In this document: positions 55,191-63,709 of the stretch, piece by piece | How the letters are laid out: each line of letters begins with the position of its first letter | Position numbering within the stretch: position 1 is the first letter of the stretch | Assembly: GCA_021798875.1 (NCBI GenBank) | Contig: JAJZBN010000006.1 | Location: 37,993-101,992, forward strand | Source of the DNA: a bacterium | GTDB lineage: Bacteria; SZUA-79; Acidulodesulfobacterales; Acidulodesulfobacteraceae | Direction of reading: 5' to 3' | DNA: 64,000 bases | Program-made: the position numbers and the translations under genes | Notes under the pieces: model-generated | What the model was told of the DNA's origin: nothing | Seen by the model: the letters and a program-made list of their open reading frames with translations, nothing else | Databases searched by the model: none

Positions 55191-56585
55191 TTAGTTTAAA
55201 ATTTTAGGAGAAATAAAAACGACCAATTGCTCAGTATCGACCGATCTTTTATGATACCCGAATAAATAGCCTAATACCGGTATTTCCGATAATATTGGAA
55301 TGCCGTCGTTACTGCGGCTTTTTTGCGTAGATAAAAGCCCGCCTATTACTAAAGTAGAATCGTTCTTCACTTCCACTGCTGTGGAAATGCTTTTGTTGTT
55401 AACGGCAGGAAAACCGCCTATTCCGGCGCTCGCCGACGGAAAAGAGTAAGTAACGTTAACGTTTAATAAAATATCGTTATTGCTTTCTACGATAGGAGTA
55501 ACGGTCAAAGTAATGCCTATCGTAATCGTTTGGAGAGTAGAAGTTACCGGTTCCTGCGCTATTACGGTCGTGCCGCCCGTCGCAGCGCCGCCTGACGACG
55601 ATGAGGAAGAACCAGATGAAGCCGTCGTGCCTCCAGAAGTCGTGTAGGCTACGTAATATTCCAATACGGATGAATTAATCGTCGCCTGTTGTCCGCTCAG
55701 AACGGTAACGCTCGGAGATTCTATTATTTTATCCCACCCCAATTGCTGTCCCAACGACAGCTGTGCGGAAATATTGCCGAAATTCTGCCATGGAGCAAGT
55801 ACTCCAAGATTTAAATAATTTGCACCGGAGTTTAAATCGGTCGCAGCTGTAAAATCCGTTGCAAAATTTGACGACAGCGGATTGCCTGCATTGGGCAGTA
55901 TAGAGCTGCCGGCATTTCCAAGAAAAGACCAGTTTATACCGACCTTTCTCGAAAAACTATCCGTTATATCGACAAGTTTGGCGTTTAGAAGAACTACTCT
56001 TTTTTTTACGTCTAAATTTTTTATTATTTGCTTTATTTTATCGATATTCGACGGAATATCATAGACGAATAAAGAATTGCCGTGCGGCGAAGCGTAAGCT
56101 TTTGCGCCGGTCGGAAGGATAGGGGTTAAAACGGGCAGAACGTTCTTCGCCTGAATATATCTTAAATTTATCCTGTAATCCATATAATTATTTGCAAGCG
56201 AAGACCGCTGTCCTATAAATATTATACCGTTGCTTTCGCTGTATCCGAGATTGCCTGCCTTAAGTATTATAGATAATGCTTCGGGAAGCGGTATTTTTTT
56301 TATGTGAAGCGTTACCGTTCCGTTTACGTCGCCGCTTAAAACATAATTTAAGCGAAAAGCATGACAGATTCCTATAATAAGAGGTCTTATCGGTATATTA
56401 TTGCCTTCGACGGTTATTTTGTCGTTCGGAAGTTTAATATTTCCGCTTAATACCGTAATTTTTAAAGGATTATTGTAATTATTATTTATGGCGGCATTAA
56501 AACTCCATGCGTTAGGGCTAAAAATGGGTAATATTAAAAATAAAAACGAAAAAGATAATATCAGTACATTCATATTGCGCCGCAT
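55191..56585 (-). CDS. Secretin (PilQ/MshL/GspD family)
   Basis: The ATG at 56585 is preferred because AGGGA lies six bases upstream; an ATG at 56636 is in frame but lacks a ribosome site. A signal peptide precedes an STN domain (PIRPLIIGICHAFRLNYVL), one N1-type domain (YIQAKNVLPVLTPILPTG), and the secretin barrel ending SEIPVLGYLFGYHKR and LVVFISPKIL. A serine/glycine/threonine-rich stretch of about 30 residues interrupts the barrel domain. It is shorter than PilQ and lacks AMIN domains, so it is nearer to MshL-type proteins. It forms the outer-membrane pore. Confidence 0.87.
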   Translation of the reverse strand: MRRNMNVLILSFSFLFLILPIFSPNAWSFNAAINNNYNNPLKITVLSGNIKLPNDKITVEGNNIPIRPLIIGICHAFRLNYVLSGDVNGTVTLHIKKIPLPEALSIILKAGNLGYSESNGIIFIGQRSSLANNYMDYRINLRYIQAKNVLPVLTPILPTGAKAYASPHGNSLFVYDIPSNIDKIKQIIKNLDVKKRVVLLNAKLVDITDSFSRKVGINWSFLGNAGSSILPNAGNPLSSNFATDFTAATDLNSGANYLNLGVLAPWQNFGNISAQLSLGQQLGWDKIIESPSVTVLSGQQATINSSVLEYYVAYTTSGGTTASSGSSSSSSGGAATGGTTVIAQEPVTSTLQTITIGITLTVTPIVESNNDILLNVNVTYSFPSASAGIGGFPAVNNKSISTAVEVKNDSTLVIGGLLSTQKSRSNDGIPILSEIPVLGYLFGYHKRSVDTEQLVVFISPKILN

Positions 56586-56736
56586 AATATCCCTATCGTT
56601 CTTTTGTTTTAAAATAAATTGCAATAAAGCATTCATCTATTTATATTTATATATTTATCGCTATATTTTTTTGATTTTCTTATATACGCTTATATATACT
56701 GGTTACTTAGCAAATCTACGACTTAATTATATTAAT

Positions 56737-57087
56737 TTAATATCTTGATTTTGTAAACCCTTCAAATTTCGATAAATCTAATTTTATTATCTTTCCGTCG
56801 GTCGATTTTAAAACTACTTTTTTTGCCGTAATTTTTATTACAGTATCCCCTTTCACTTTTGAACCTATATAATAAGGTTTTCCGTTTATTATTGCGACAT
56901 TTTTATCATTATCGGAAGTCGCTATAATAGCCTGCAGGTTTAATCCGCTCAAAGGATTGGAAACAAACACACTGCTTGCCTTGGGCGTAAACGGAGATAC
57001 AAAAGGGTTTTTTAATTTCGCGCAAAAACCTTTGCCCGATAACTGCGGCAATAAAAAGATTAAAACGCTCAATATTAATATTTTCAT
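56737..57087 (-). CDS. pilP: PilP/GspC-like pilus or secretion accessory protein
   Basis: A 116-residue exported protein with a signal peptide (residues about 1-22), an NPF...P linker, and a small beta domain (GLNLQAIIATSDNDKNVAIING, KPYYIGSKVKGDTVIKI, VVLKSTDGKIIKLDL). This is the HR-type fold shared by PilP and GspC, which contacts the secretin N-domains. It precedes the secretin gene on the minus strand by 151 bp. It lacks a lipobox cysteine. Confidence 0.7.
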   Translation of the reverse strand: MKILILSVLIFLLPQLSGKGFCAKLKNPFVSPFTPKASSVFVSNPLSGLNLQAIIATSDNDKNVAIINGKPYYIGSKVKGDTVIKITAKKVVLKSTDGKIIKLDLSKFEGFTKSRY

Positions 57088-57295
57088 TGTCTTATTGGCA
57101 ATTATAATTATAATAAATAATAACCGCGATGAAATGTTATAAGTTAATTTTTAAAATTATATCATATTTTTCATTATTAAATTAGAAGAATTAGTAAAAA
57201 AATAGTCAATTTTATTTATGCATTTTTTATAAAATTACAGTGCCGCTTGATAGAATAAAAATCATGTCTATCCTCGGAAATTCAGGCGGGAATTG

Positions 57296-57318
57296 GGAAA
57301 TAAATAAATCCGACACCG
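57296..57318 (+). repeat. TCTGACACC tail motif, isolated copy
   Basis: AAATAAATAAATCCGACACC followed by GTTATTCC lies 12 bp from the stop of the chemoreceptor gene. It matches the dispersed tail seen at 4.76 kb and elsewhere but has lost the terminal T-run. The rest of the 243-bp gap 57088-57330 is AT-rich. Confidence 0.6.
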
Positions 57319-57330
57319 TTATTCCATTAT

Positions 57331-59027
57331 TCATAATTTAAAAATACTTATGTTTTTTGTCAATAACAAAGCAAGATTCGATAATTCTTGCGAACTTATG
57401 CGAATTTGAGCGGTACTGGCAGACGTAGCCTCCTGAGCCTTAAGAATTAAATCCGAGGAGGCGGAAATTTCCTCGGCTGAAGTAGATTGCTGTTCTGCGG
57501 CGGTAGCTATCTGCGTTATCATATCTTTAAGTTTATTAGCCAGTTCTTTGATGGTTTTTATTTTTTCACCGGCCATTTTCGCAACTTCCACCCCGTCTTT
57601 TACCTTATTTTTTCCCTGCAGCATAGAATCTATAGCTTTTGAAGTATCGTTTTGAATAAACGTTATTGTTGAGGTAATTTCTTTTGTCGCCTGCGAAGTT
57701 CTTTCAGCTAATTTTCTGACTTCATCGGCTACTACGGCAAAGCCTCTTCCCTGATCTCCTGCTCTCGCGGCTTCTATGGCGGCGTTAAGAGCCAGCAGAT
57801 TGGTCTGGTCGGCAATTTCGTCTATCACGCGGCTATAATATCGCCTATTTTTTGAGAAGACGACCCAAGCTCCTCCATCACTGCGGATGTATTATCTACG
57901 GCGGCTTCTATTGAACTTATTTCCTTAATAACGTTTTGAACGGCGTTATATCCTTCTTCCGTAGCTTTTTGTGTGCGATCTGCTTCATTAGCTCCCGAAT
58001 TAGAGTTTTTAGCTACTTCCTGAATTGCCGCGGTAATCTGTTTTATAGATTCAATGATTGAAGAACTGTTTTGCTTCATATTTTCAATATTTTTCTCAAG
58101 TTCTATCGAGGAACGGCTAAGCTCTTCGCCGTGTCCGGAAATAGAATTCGATGCGTTATTTATAGACTTTACGTTTCCTGCAAGCGATTCGATTAGGGTA
58201 TTCACGTAGTTAATCAATCTTCCTATTTCATTTTTGGGATTTATACTAATTTTTATTTTCGATGACAAATCGCCGTCGGCTACGTCTTTAACTTTTTTAA
58301 TAGCTATCTCAAGTTCGTCTATTAAAAATTTCTTAAAATAATAGCTTACGGATAATAGAGCTATAAGCATAAAAAACGGCGCCGCAATAAACATATCGAA
58401 TAAAAAATGAATTTTACGGCTCATAACGGAAGACATTTCGTATCTGTCAAACTTCAGCAAAGTTATAATTTTATCGATATTAGAGTTAAAATATTCAGGT
58501 TTTGCAATTAATCCTTCTTTATAAGGATTTTTTAATAGTCTTACCATGTTAGGTCTATATTTTGCCATAATTTGCTTAAGTTTTAGCATTTTTTCTTTAG
58601 CTACAGAATTTTTTAAGATGTTGGGTCTCATTAAAACACTCTTTTTTATTCCGAATACATCCGTGAAATGTTCCCTTTGAAATCCAGAATAAAAACCGTT
58701 TATGGCGATTATATTATTTTTTCTGTATGATTTAATTTTATCTACTAAATTTTTTATTTTTTTATCTATGGGCGCAGCGTTATAATGTTTTTTTGTGATT
58801 TTTGCGATTTCAATATTTGAGTTTCTAATTTTAGCTAAGTATATAAGGCTGTTTACGTCTCTGTTTACCTTCATAAGAGAAACGGAGGTAGAACCAAGAA
58901 CCGCCTGTATGTATGATTGGTTTTTTATATTATTGATAAAGCTTAAAAGGAAAAAATTTAAAATCAAAAAAATAATAAACATGGCGAGCGCCGCAATGTA
59001 TAGTCTTAATTTGAACGTTGAAAACAT
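57331..59027 (-). pseudogene. Methyl-accepting chemotaxis protein, split by a frameshift
   Basis: ATG at 59027 follows AGGAG. The first part (about 400 residues) has a transmembrane helix, a periplasmic sensor of about 160 residues, a second helix near residue 220, a HAMP domain and the first signalling helix, ending [12 protein letters not shown] at a TGA (57825-57827). A second frame opening with GTG at 57828 continues [20 protein letters not shown] through the hairpin tip and the second helix bundle. Joining IGDIIA to VIDEIADQ restores the consensus exactly, so two extra bases (GC within GCCGCGTG) explain the break. Either a real frameshift, a GTGA-coupled split gene, or a sequencing error. 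Confidence 0.85.
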
Positions 59028-59264
59028 GAACCCTTCTCCTCCCAATTTTATAAATATCTAACAATATTATGCCATCTGAGTTAGATGTTCATTAATTATT
59101 AAAGTAAATTGTTTTGAATATTTTTGAATTATAACATATTTTTTATAATAAATAAAAACCAATAGAGAAATGCTTACTTCGATTTATTTAGGCATTATAT
59201 TATTTAAACGATTATTTATTATCTAAGCCTGCAAACACAAACGAGAGTGGGAATACGAAGGATA
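59028..59264. other. AT-rich upstream region of the chemoreceptor gene
   Basis: No ORF, hairpin or repeat stands out here apart from the ribosome site near 59035-59040. It probably holds the chemoreceptor promoter. Together with the repeat that follows it makes a gene-free stretch of about 490 bp. Confidence 0.5.
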
Positions 59265-59406
59265 GTGCTTATAAAAGCAAAATTTTTACGGCAGCAGGGC
59301 AGTTTAAAAAGCTTTTATGTCCGATGAAGCGAATAAACAGGATATCTTTTTTCGGAAGTGAAAAAGAAAATAAAAACTCCCGACTACTTCAAACGCAGTC
59401 GGAAGT
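59265..59406. repeat. Long form of the hairpin repeat, copy A
   Basis: About 140 bp resembling 63715-63857: ATAAAAGCAAAATTTTTACG, then GCAGCAGGGCAGTTTAAAAA, GCTTTTATG, ATGAAGCGAATAAACAGGAT, ATCTTTTTTCGGAAGTG, and finally the hairpin ACTCCCGACTAC...GTCGGAAGT at 59376-59406. On the minus strand the hairpin is followed by TTTTTATTTTC, so it can terminate transcripts coming from the parDE locus just upstream of it. No coding frame spans the element. Confidence 0.75.
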
Positions 59407-59517
59407 AAGAATACGGAGGCTGGCTTTTATAAAAATATGCAGGCAGTCGTTTATAAAAGCAATGCTTTTATGCCCGCTGGATTGAAATAAATCTTACATC
59501 TTTATTTTTAATTTTTT

Positions 59518-59799
59518 TTATAAAGGCTTCGATCCATGACATATAGCCACTATTTCTATTATATCGTTTTTAATTCGATAAACTACTCTGTAATTTTTAT
59601 AAATTAACTCCCGTAAATTTTTATCGATATATTCCGGAACAATTCTTCCCTTATTTGGAAAATCGGGAATACTTTTAATTGATGTCAATATATTTGTTAT
59701 AAAAATATTTGCATAATTTTTAGAATCTTTAGCAATATACTCATATATTTCTTCAAGATTTAAAGCAGCTCTTGGCGACCATCTTATTTTCTCATGCAT
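59518..59799 (-). CDS. ParE/RelE-family toxin
   Basis: A 93-residue toxin: IRWSPRAALNLEEIYEYIAKDS is the typical ParE start, and GRIVPEY, LRELIYKNYRVVYRIKND and IVAICHGSKPL are the conserved core and end. ParE proteins poison gyrase and RelE proteins cut mRNA; this sequence is ParE-like. It overlaps the antitoxin gene by 16 bp, as usual for such pairs. Confidence 0.9.
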   Translation of the reverse strand: MHEKIRWSPRAALNLEEIYEYIAKDSKNYANIFITNILTSIKSIPDFPNKGRIVPEYIDKNLRELIYKNYRVVYRIKNDIIEIVAICHGSKPL

Positions 59800-59981
59800 T
59801 TATCATTCAGCCTCAGCTCGACTTCTTCATGAGAAATCCACCTGCCTTCGTCTAACTCTTTTAGCCCGCTATCGACCTGTAATTTAAAATATAACTCATC
59901 TAAAATATCGCTTACATTTATATCATCAGGCATAGTTTGTATCATTTTAATAACTTCTTCCTTTATTTTTTGCATAATCAA
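59784..59981 (-). CDS. Antitoxin of the ParE/RelE-type pair
   Basis: A 65-residue acidic protein (DDINVSDILDELYFKLQVDSGLKELDEGRWISHEEVELRL). The DxGLxELxxGRxxSHEEV motif is common in antitoxins paired with RelE/ParE toxins. No clear DNA-binding domain is seen at this length. It precedes and overlaps the toxin gene. Confidence 0.85.
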   Translation of the reverse strand: MIMQKIKEEVIKMIQTMPDDINVSDILDELYFKLQVDSGLKELDEGRWISHEEVELRLNDKCMRK

Positions 59982-60008
59982 ACCCTCAGTATTTATTATT
60001 TTTAGTAT

Positions 60009-60038
60009 ATTATATTATTTAAAACTTATAATTGTCAA
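60009..60038 (-). promoter_or_regulatory. Sigma-70-type promoter for the parDE-like locus
   Basis: On the minus strand TTGACA (60038-60033) and TATAAT (60014-60009) are separated by 18 bases, and the antitoxin ATG lies 27 bp further on. Confidence 0.65.
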
Positions 60039-60090
60039 AATTATTTTAGTTTACATAATTACAAATTATGCAAGCGGAAATGAAGGAAGA

Positions 60091-60173
60091 AACAAAAACT
60101 CCCGACCGCGTCAAACGCAGTAGGGAGTAAGAGAATAAATAAATCTGACTTTTTTTTAAATCTGACACCTTTT
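60091..60173. repeat. Hairpin repeat, copy B
   Basis: ACTCCCGACCGCGTCAAACG then CAGTAGGGAGT (60098-60128), a stem with two mismatches and CAA loop, then GAGAATAAATAAATCTGACT, a T-run and a second AAATCTGACACCTTTTG. Preceded by AAAAA, giving a T-run after the hairpin on the minus strand. It lies in the 266-bp divergent gap between the two toxin-antitoxin loci and may insulate them. Confidence 0.8.
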
Positions 60174-60181
60174 GTTATTAT

Positions 60182-60231
60182 TTGTTTATAATATTCTTAT
60201 ATGGTATAATTTATTAAAGAAATTTCTTTAA
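60182..60231 (+). promoter_or_regulatory. Promoter and palindromic operator of the vapBC-like locus
   Basis: TTGTTT (60182-60187) and TATAAT (60205-60210) are spaced by 17 bases. An 18-bp perfect palindrome TTAAAGAAATTTCTTTAA (60214-60231) follows at once, covering the likely transcription start. CAGGAGG (60235-60241) is the ribosome site. RHH antitoxins usually bind such palindromes to repress their own operon; binding here is inferred. Confidence 0.7.
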
Positions 60232-60247
60232 TAGCAGGAGGTGTCTT

Positions 60248-60508
60248 ATGTCTAAAATAATCAATATGTCTTTGCCTGAGCCTTTATATGCCGAAGTGGT
60301 CAAGATGGCAAAGGTTAAAGGTGTTTCAAGAAGCCGTATGCTTAAAGAAGCTCTGAATATTTATATATCCGAAGAAAAAAGATGGCAGAATATTAGAAAA
60401 ATCGGCAATGCAACGGCTAAAAAACTTGGCATAGAGGATGAAAGCGGAGTAGAAAAATTAAGAGAAGAATACTGGAAAGAAAAAGAAAAAGATAAAGATA
60501 ATGCATAA
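60248..60508 (+). CDS. Ribbon-helix-helix antitoxin (VapB/CopG type)
   Basis: An 86-residue protein. KIINMSLPEPLYAEVVKMAKVKGVSRSRMLKEAL is split here as beta strand (INMSLPEPL) and two helices (YAEVVKMAK, SRSRMLKEALNIYI), a standard RHH DNA-binding domain. The acidic C-terminal tail (residues about 55-86) would wrap the toxin. It overlaps the PIN-domain gene by 8 bp. Confidence 0.88.
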   Translation: MSKIINMSLPEPLYAEVVKMAKVKGVSRSRMLKEALNIYISEEKRWQNIRKIGNATAKKLGIEDESGVEKLREEYWKEKEKDKDNA

Positions 60509-60910
60509 AGTCGTCCTTGATACAAATATCTACCTTTCCGCAATATTATTCGGCAATAAGCCCGAAGAAATTATTAATCTTGGAAAAATGGGAAAAATCC
60601 AGATTTTGGTTTCGGAAGAAATTTTAGCCGAAATTGCAGGAATATTAAAAAGAAAATTTGAATGGGATGACCCCCTTATATCCAATGTAATTGAAAGCAT
60701 AAGAGAATATACTATTTTAATCACGCCTTCAAAAACAGTTAATATAATAAAATTGCATGAACCGGACAACAGAATACTTGAATGCGCCCTTGAAGGAGAA
60801 GCGGATTATATATAGTTTCTGGAGATAAACGCCATATATTGCCGCTAAAAAAATACGAAGGAATTATAGTTTTATCAGCATCAGAATTTATCGCCGAAGA
60901 ACATATCTGA
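60501..60910 (+). pseudogene. PIN-domain toxin (VapC-like), frameshifted at a TA repeat
   Basis: The frame from ATG 60501 encodes KVVLDTNIYLSAILFG (first PIN aspartate), EILAEIAGIL and DNRILECALEGEADYI, then stops at TAG 60816. Two bases later the next frame continues VSGDKRHILPLKKYEGIIVLS to a stop at 60908-60910. Removing one TA from the TATATATA run at 60807-60814 restores ADYIVSGDKRH, the standard PIN ending, and a 135-residue protein. Without it the fourth acidic residue is lost. Slippage, pseudogene or sequencing error are all possible. Confidence 0.87.
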
Positions 60911-61059
60911 TTACACCCCCGCCCATAGAACCGATAGAGTAAGTGCTTAACAACCGTAAACAGTTTATTGCCCATTGCATTATTTACCAAAATAACCGAT
61001 AAAACGATTTGTGCATTTAATCAGAAAACCATCGAAAACTCATTCTCCACGGCACCATA

Positions 61060-61545
61060 ATGAAAAAACAAGACAGGAAAAAGATAATATCCATATTTCC
61101 TAAAACGAGAGGAATTAAAAAATTTAAATTAATAAGAGACGAACCCGTCGATAAGGAGGTAAACGATAAATACGGGCACGACAACGGCGACGTAGTCTTA
61201 AAGAATGTTTCAAAGCAGATAAGAAAAAGCATAAGAAGTTCGGATATCGACGTTAGGTTCGGAGGCGAAGAATTTCTTGCCTTATTGATAGACGTAAAAG
61301 AAGGAGAAAGCGTTGCTATCGCCGAAAAAATCAGGCAAGCCGTCGAATCGTCGCCTCTTGAGATATCGGGCGGAGTTGTAATTAAAAAGACTATAAGCAT
61401 AGGGGTCTGCGAATATCCGACTGATTCCGACAAATTCTGGCAGGCCGTTAAATATTCGGATGTTGCCCTTTACGAGGCAAAAGAGAACGGCAGGAATAAA
61501 GTCGTAAGGTTTGCTAAAGATATGTGGAAGGAAGAAGAGTATTAA
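61060..61545 (+). pseudogene. GGDEF-domain (diguanylate cyclase) remnant
   Basis: A 161-residue frame. NDKYGHDNGDVVLKNV, RFGGEEFLALLIDV, TISIGVCEYP and ALYEAKENGRNKVVRF are the core and end of a GGDEF domain with an intact GGEEF signature. The first strand and metal site (usually DLTGLYNRR and DIDHFK) are missing; their place is taken by an unrelated lysine-rich start. No sensor domain precedes it. It is probably a decayed fragment; activity is unlikely. Confidence 0.7.
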
Positions 61546-61576
61546 AAGTTAATACAAAAAGCTATTTTATAGTAGG

Positions 61577-61606
61577 CAAATAAATAAATCTGACACTTTT
61601 TTTTCA
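61577..61606 (+). repeat. TCTGACACC tail motif, isolated copy
   Basis: CAAATAAATAAATCTGACAC followed by TTTTTTTTCAAC lies 30 bp after the GGDEF remnant, without a hairpin in front of it. Confidence 0.65.
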
Positions 61607-61720
61607 ACCCTCCAGCTAACATATTGTATTCACAATTTATATTTAGATACTTGTACTCATTATATCACAAATATTAATTGAAATATATTAAAAATTATAT
61701 TGAAATAAGGTATTTTCGTA

Positions 61721-61795
61721 AATAAAAACTCCTGACTGCGTCAAACGCAGTCAGGAGTAAGAGAATAAATAAATCTTGACACCTTTTTTTTAATA
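61721..61795. repeat. Hairpin repeat, copy C (perfect stem); terminator of pabCB
   Basis: ACTCCTGACTGCGT at 61728-61741 pairs perfectly with ACGCAGTCAGGAGT at 61745-61758 around a CAA loop: 14 bp. The tail AAGAGAATAAATAAATCTTG then ACACCTTTTTTTTAA follows up to the pabB stop codon. On the minus strand the hairpin is followed by TTTTTATTT, a textbook intrinsic terminator for pabCB. It is the best-preserved copy of the family. Confidence 0.88.
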
Positions 61796-61798
61796 ATC

Positions 61799-62791
61799 TT
61801 AATAAATCGGAACATAAATTTTTTCGGCCATTTCATCGTATTCTTTTTTAACATCGCTGTAAACTGTAATACCGCCGCCGCTTCTATAAAAACATCCTTC
61901 CCCCGTTTTTTCTATAAATCTTATCATAACCGAACTTTTTAAAGTTTTCCCGTCGTATATGCCGAATACTCCGGTATAATAACCCCTTTCTTCCGGTTCG
62001 GTTTCCTTTATAATTTCAAGAGTTTTTCTTTTGGGCGCCCCGCAAATTGAACCTGCGGGAAGCATGGCGCAAAGAATGTCCCCGAACCGCTTATTTAATT
62101 CGGGTTTAATTTTACCCTCAATCTCGGAGGTCATCTGCAATAATTCTCCAAAATTTGTTTTAACCGTTTCCATAAAACAAAACCTGTTGACTTTCACTTC
62201 TTTACATACGATATTCAAATCGTTTCTTAAAAGGTCAACGACCGTTAAATGTTCGGCTCTTTCTTTTTTATCGTTTGCAAGGATTTCTTTTGCGTTAGGA
62301 ATACCGGCATCTATAGTTCCTTTAATAGGATAAGTAAAAATCTTTCCGCCTGATATGTTGATAAAAGTTTCGGGGGAAAATAAAACAAATTCACGGAAAG
62401 AATCCTTAAAGTAAAGCTTATACTTAGACCTGCTCTTATAAAATATTTCCCGTAAACCGAGATTAACATTAATGGGGCTTTTAAAGGTTAAATTTACGAG
62501 ATACGAATTGCCGGCTTTCTCATGTTTAATAACATTATTAAAAGCTTTTTTATAAACTTTGAACGGGATAGGATTTTTTTGAATTTTTAATTCATTTTTA
62601 TCCTGTATATTATCCGCATATCCCGAGTAATTGTCGTCGCCGTCTATAAAATATTTTATACCGGAGTCCTTCGTCTCCGCTAATTCCATTATAACGGGAA
62701 ATCTCATCTCGAAATCTACAATGAAAAGAAACTTGATTCCGTTTCTTCCGTAATAATTCATTTTTTCTATAAAATTAGAATCTAAAATCAT
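61799..62791 (-). CDS. pabB: Aminodeoxychorismate synthase component I
   Basis: A 330-residue chorismate-binding enzyme that makes 4-amino-4-deoxychorismate for folate. FTYPIKGTIDAG, KERAEHLTVVDLLRNDLN, MLPAGSICGAPKRKTLEII and YRSGGGITVYSD are the conserved active-site blocks. The N-terminal part is short (330 residues against about 450 in E. coli), as in several anaerobes. No glutamine amidotransferase (pabA) is adjacent. It lies 41 bp downstream of pabC. Confidence 0.9.
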   Translation of the reverse strand: MILDSNFIEKMNYYGRNGIKFLFIVDFEMRFPVIMELAETKDSGIKYFIDGDDNYSGYADNIQDKNELKIQKNPIPFKVYKKAFNNVIKHEKAGNSYLVNLTFKSPINVNLGLREIFYKSRSKYKLYFKDSFREFVLFSPETFINISGGKIFTYPIKGTIDAGIPNAKEILANDKKERAEHLTVVDLLRNDLNIVCKEVKVNRFCFMETVKTNFGELLQMTSEIEGKIKPELNKRFGDILCAMLPAGSICGAPKRKTLEIIKETEPEERGYYTGVFGIYDGKTLKSSVMIRFIEKTGEGCFYRSGGGITVYSDVKKEYDEMAEKIYVPIY

Positions 62792-62832
62792 ATCGGTTAA
62801 GATTCGGTAAATAGCGTTTTATAGAGAACGGA

Positions 62833-63462
62833 TTAAAATACTACTCCGCAAATATCGATAGTAATATCTTCCGGTTCCAGCATTGCGTTTATCAGGGATA
62901 TTTTTTGAAAACGGCTCAGGTCGTCTATAGAAACTTTTTTTTCTATTATCTCGCCTTTTTCTAAAAGATGGCGTCTTTTCACTCCGTTTAAAAGGTAAGT
63001 ATCGGGCGTAATCCATTTTTCTCCGTCAAACAAAATTATATTGGAAAAAGAAGTGTCGGTTAATAGACCGTTTTTTACAAAAAGAATGTCGGACAAATCG
63101 TCAATTTCAGTCAAGAATGTATTAATAAGCGTTCTGTCTTGATATTTAAACTCATAATTAAACGGCTTACGTCCGGAAGAAAAAATCGGGGAATCTAAAT
63201 CGATAACCTTTAATACCTTGATTGTTCTTTTAATATAAGGAGTAATTTCGATATTTTCTATACGGTCGGAATAAGTCAGCCTGCATTTATAAATGCCGTG
63301 TTTATATTTGTCGGGTTTCGGCAAAGAAGAATTAAGGTCTATTGCGGGATTAAAACCGAAAAAATGATTTATAGTATCATTAATTCTCTTATTGTGACAG
63401 CCTATAAGTTCATAATGCCCGTCGGCTAATTTAATCGTATCGATGAAACGAAGCATATACAT
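62833..63462 (-). CDS. pabC: Class IV aminotransferase, probable aminodeoxychorismate lyase
   Basis: A PLP-fold IV protein. FIDTIKLADGHYELIGCHNKRIN near the start, KCRLTYSDRIENIEITPY with the usual arginine/lysine contacts, and FVKNGLLTDTSFSNIILFDG in the cofactor-phosphate region fit PabC. Next to pabB it probably releases pyruvate to give 4-aminobenzoate. The start is unsure: ATG at 63462 or 63456, or a TTG at 63483; none has a good ribosome site. Confidence 0.8.
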   Translation of the reverse strand: MYMLRFIDTIKLADGHYELIGCHNKRINDTINHFFGFNPAIDLNSSLPKPDKYKHGIYKCRLTYSDRIENIEITPYIKRTIKVLKVIDLDSPIFSSGRKPFNYEFKYQDRTLINTFLTEIDDLSDILFVKNGLLTDTSFSNIILFDGEKWITPDTYLLNGVKRRHLLEKGEIIEKKVSIDDLSRFQKISLINAMLEPEDITIDICGVVF

Positions 63463-63699
63463 TAGTAATTTTTTAGGTTTCAAATAAAAATCGGGTAAAA
63501 TTATTATATCACATTAAACCGCTCTTAGAAACTTGAAAACCATCTTCAAGTTATTGTACGATATGGGTGTTAAACAAATACCAATAATAACACAAAAGGT
63601 GGCTTATAATATATTAGACCGCCTTATAATCCCCTTTTTTGGAATAAATCTAAAACCTTAAATTATGAATTAGAAAGATATCAAGAGATTTAGGGGTAT
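63463..63699. other. Gene-free region upstream of pabC
   Basis: AT-rich. It contains a small 8-bp perfect hairpin (AACTTGAA/TTCAAGTT, 63530-63552) and an imperfect inverted pair GGTGGCTTATAAT/ATTAGACCGCC near 63599-63627 followed by CCCCTTTTTT. No reading frame is convincing. It probably carries the pabCB promoter on the minus strand. Confidence 0.4.
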
Positions 63700-63709
63700 G
63701 CGAAAGCGG

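Noticed and set aside
62819..63016. A 65-codon frame within pabC
   Set aside because: It lies on the same strand in another frame of a well-supported gene and is an arginine/lysine-rich shadow.
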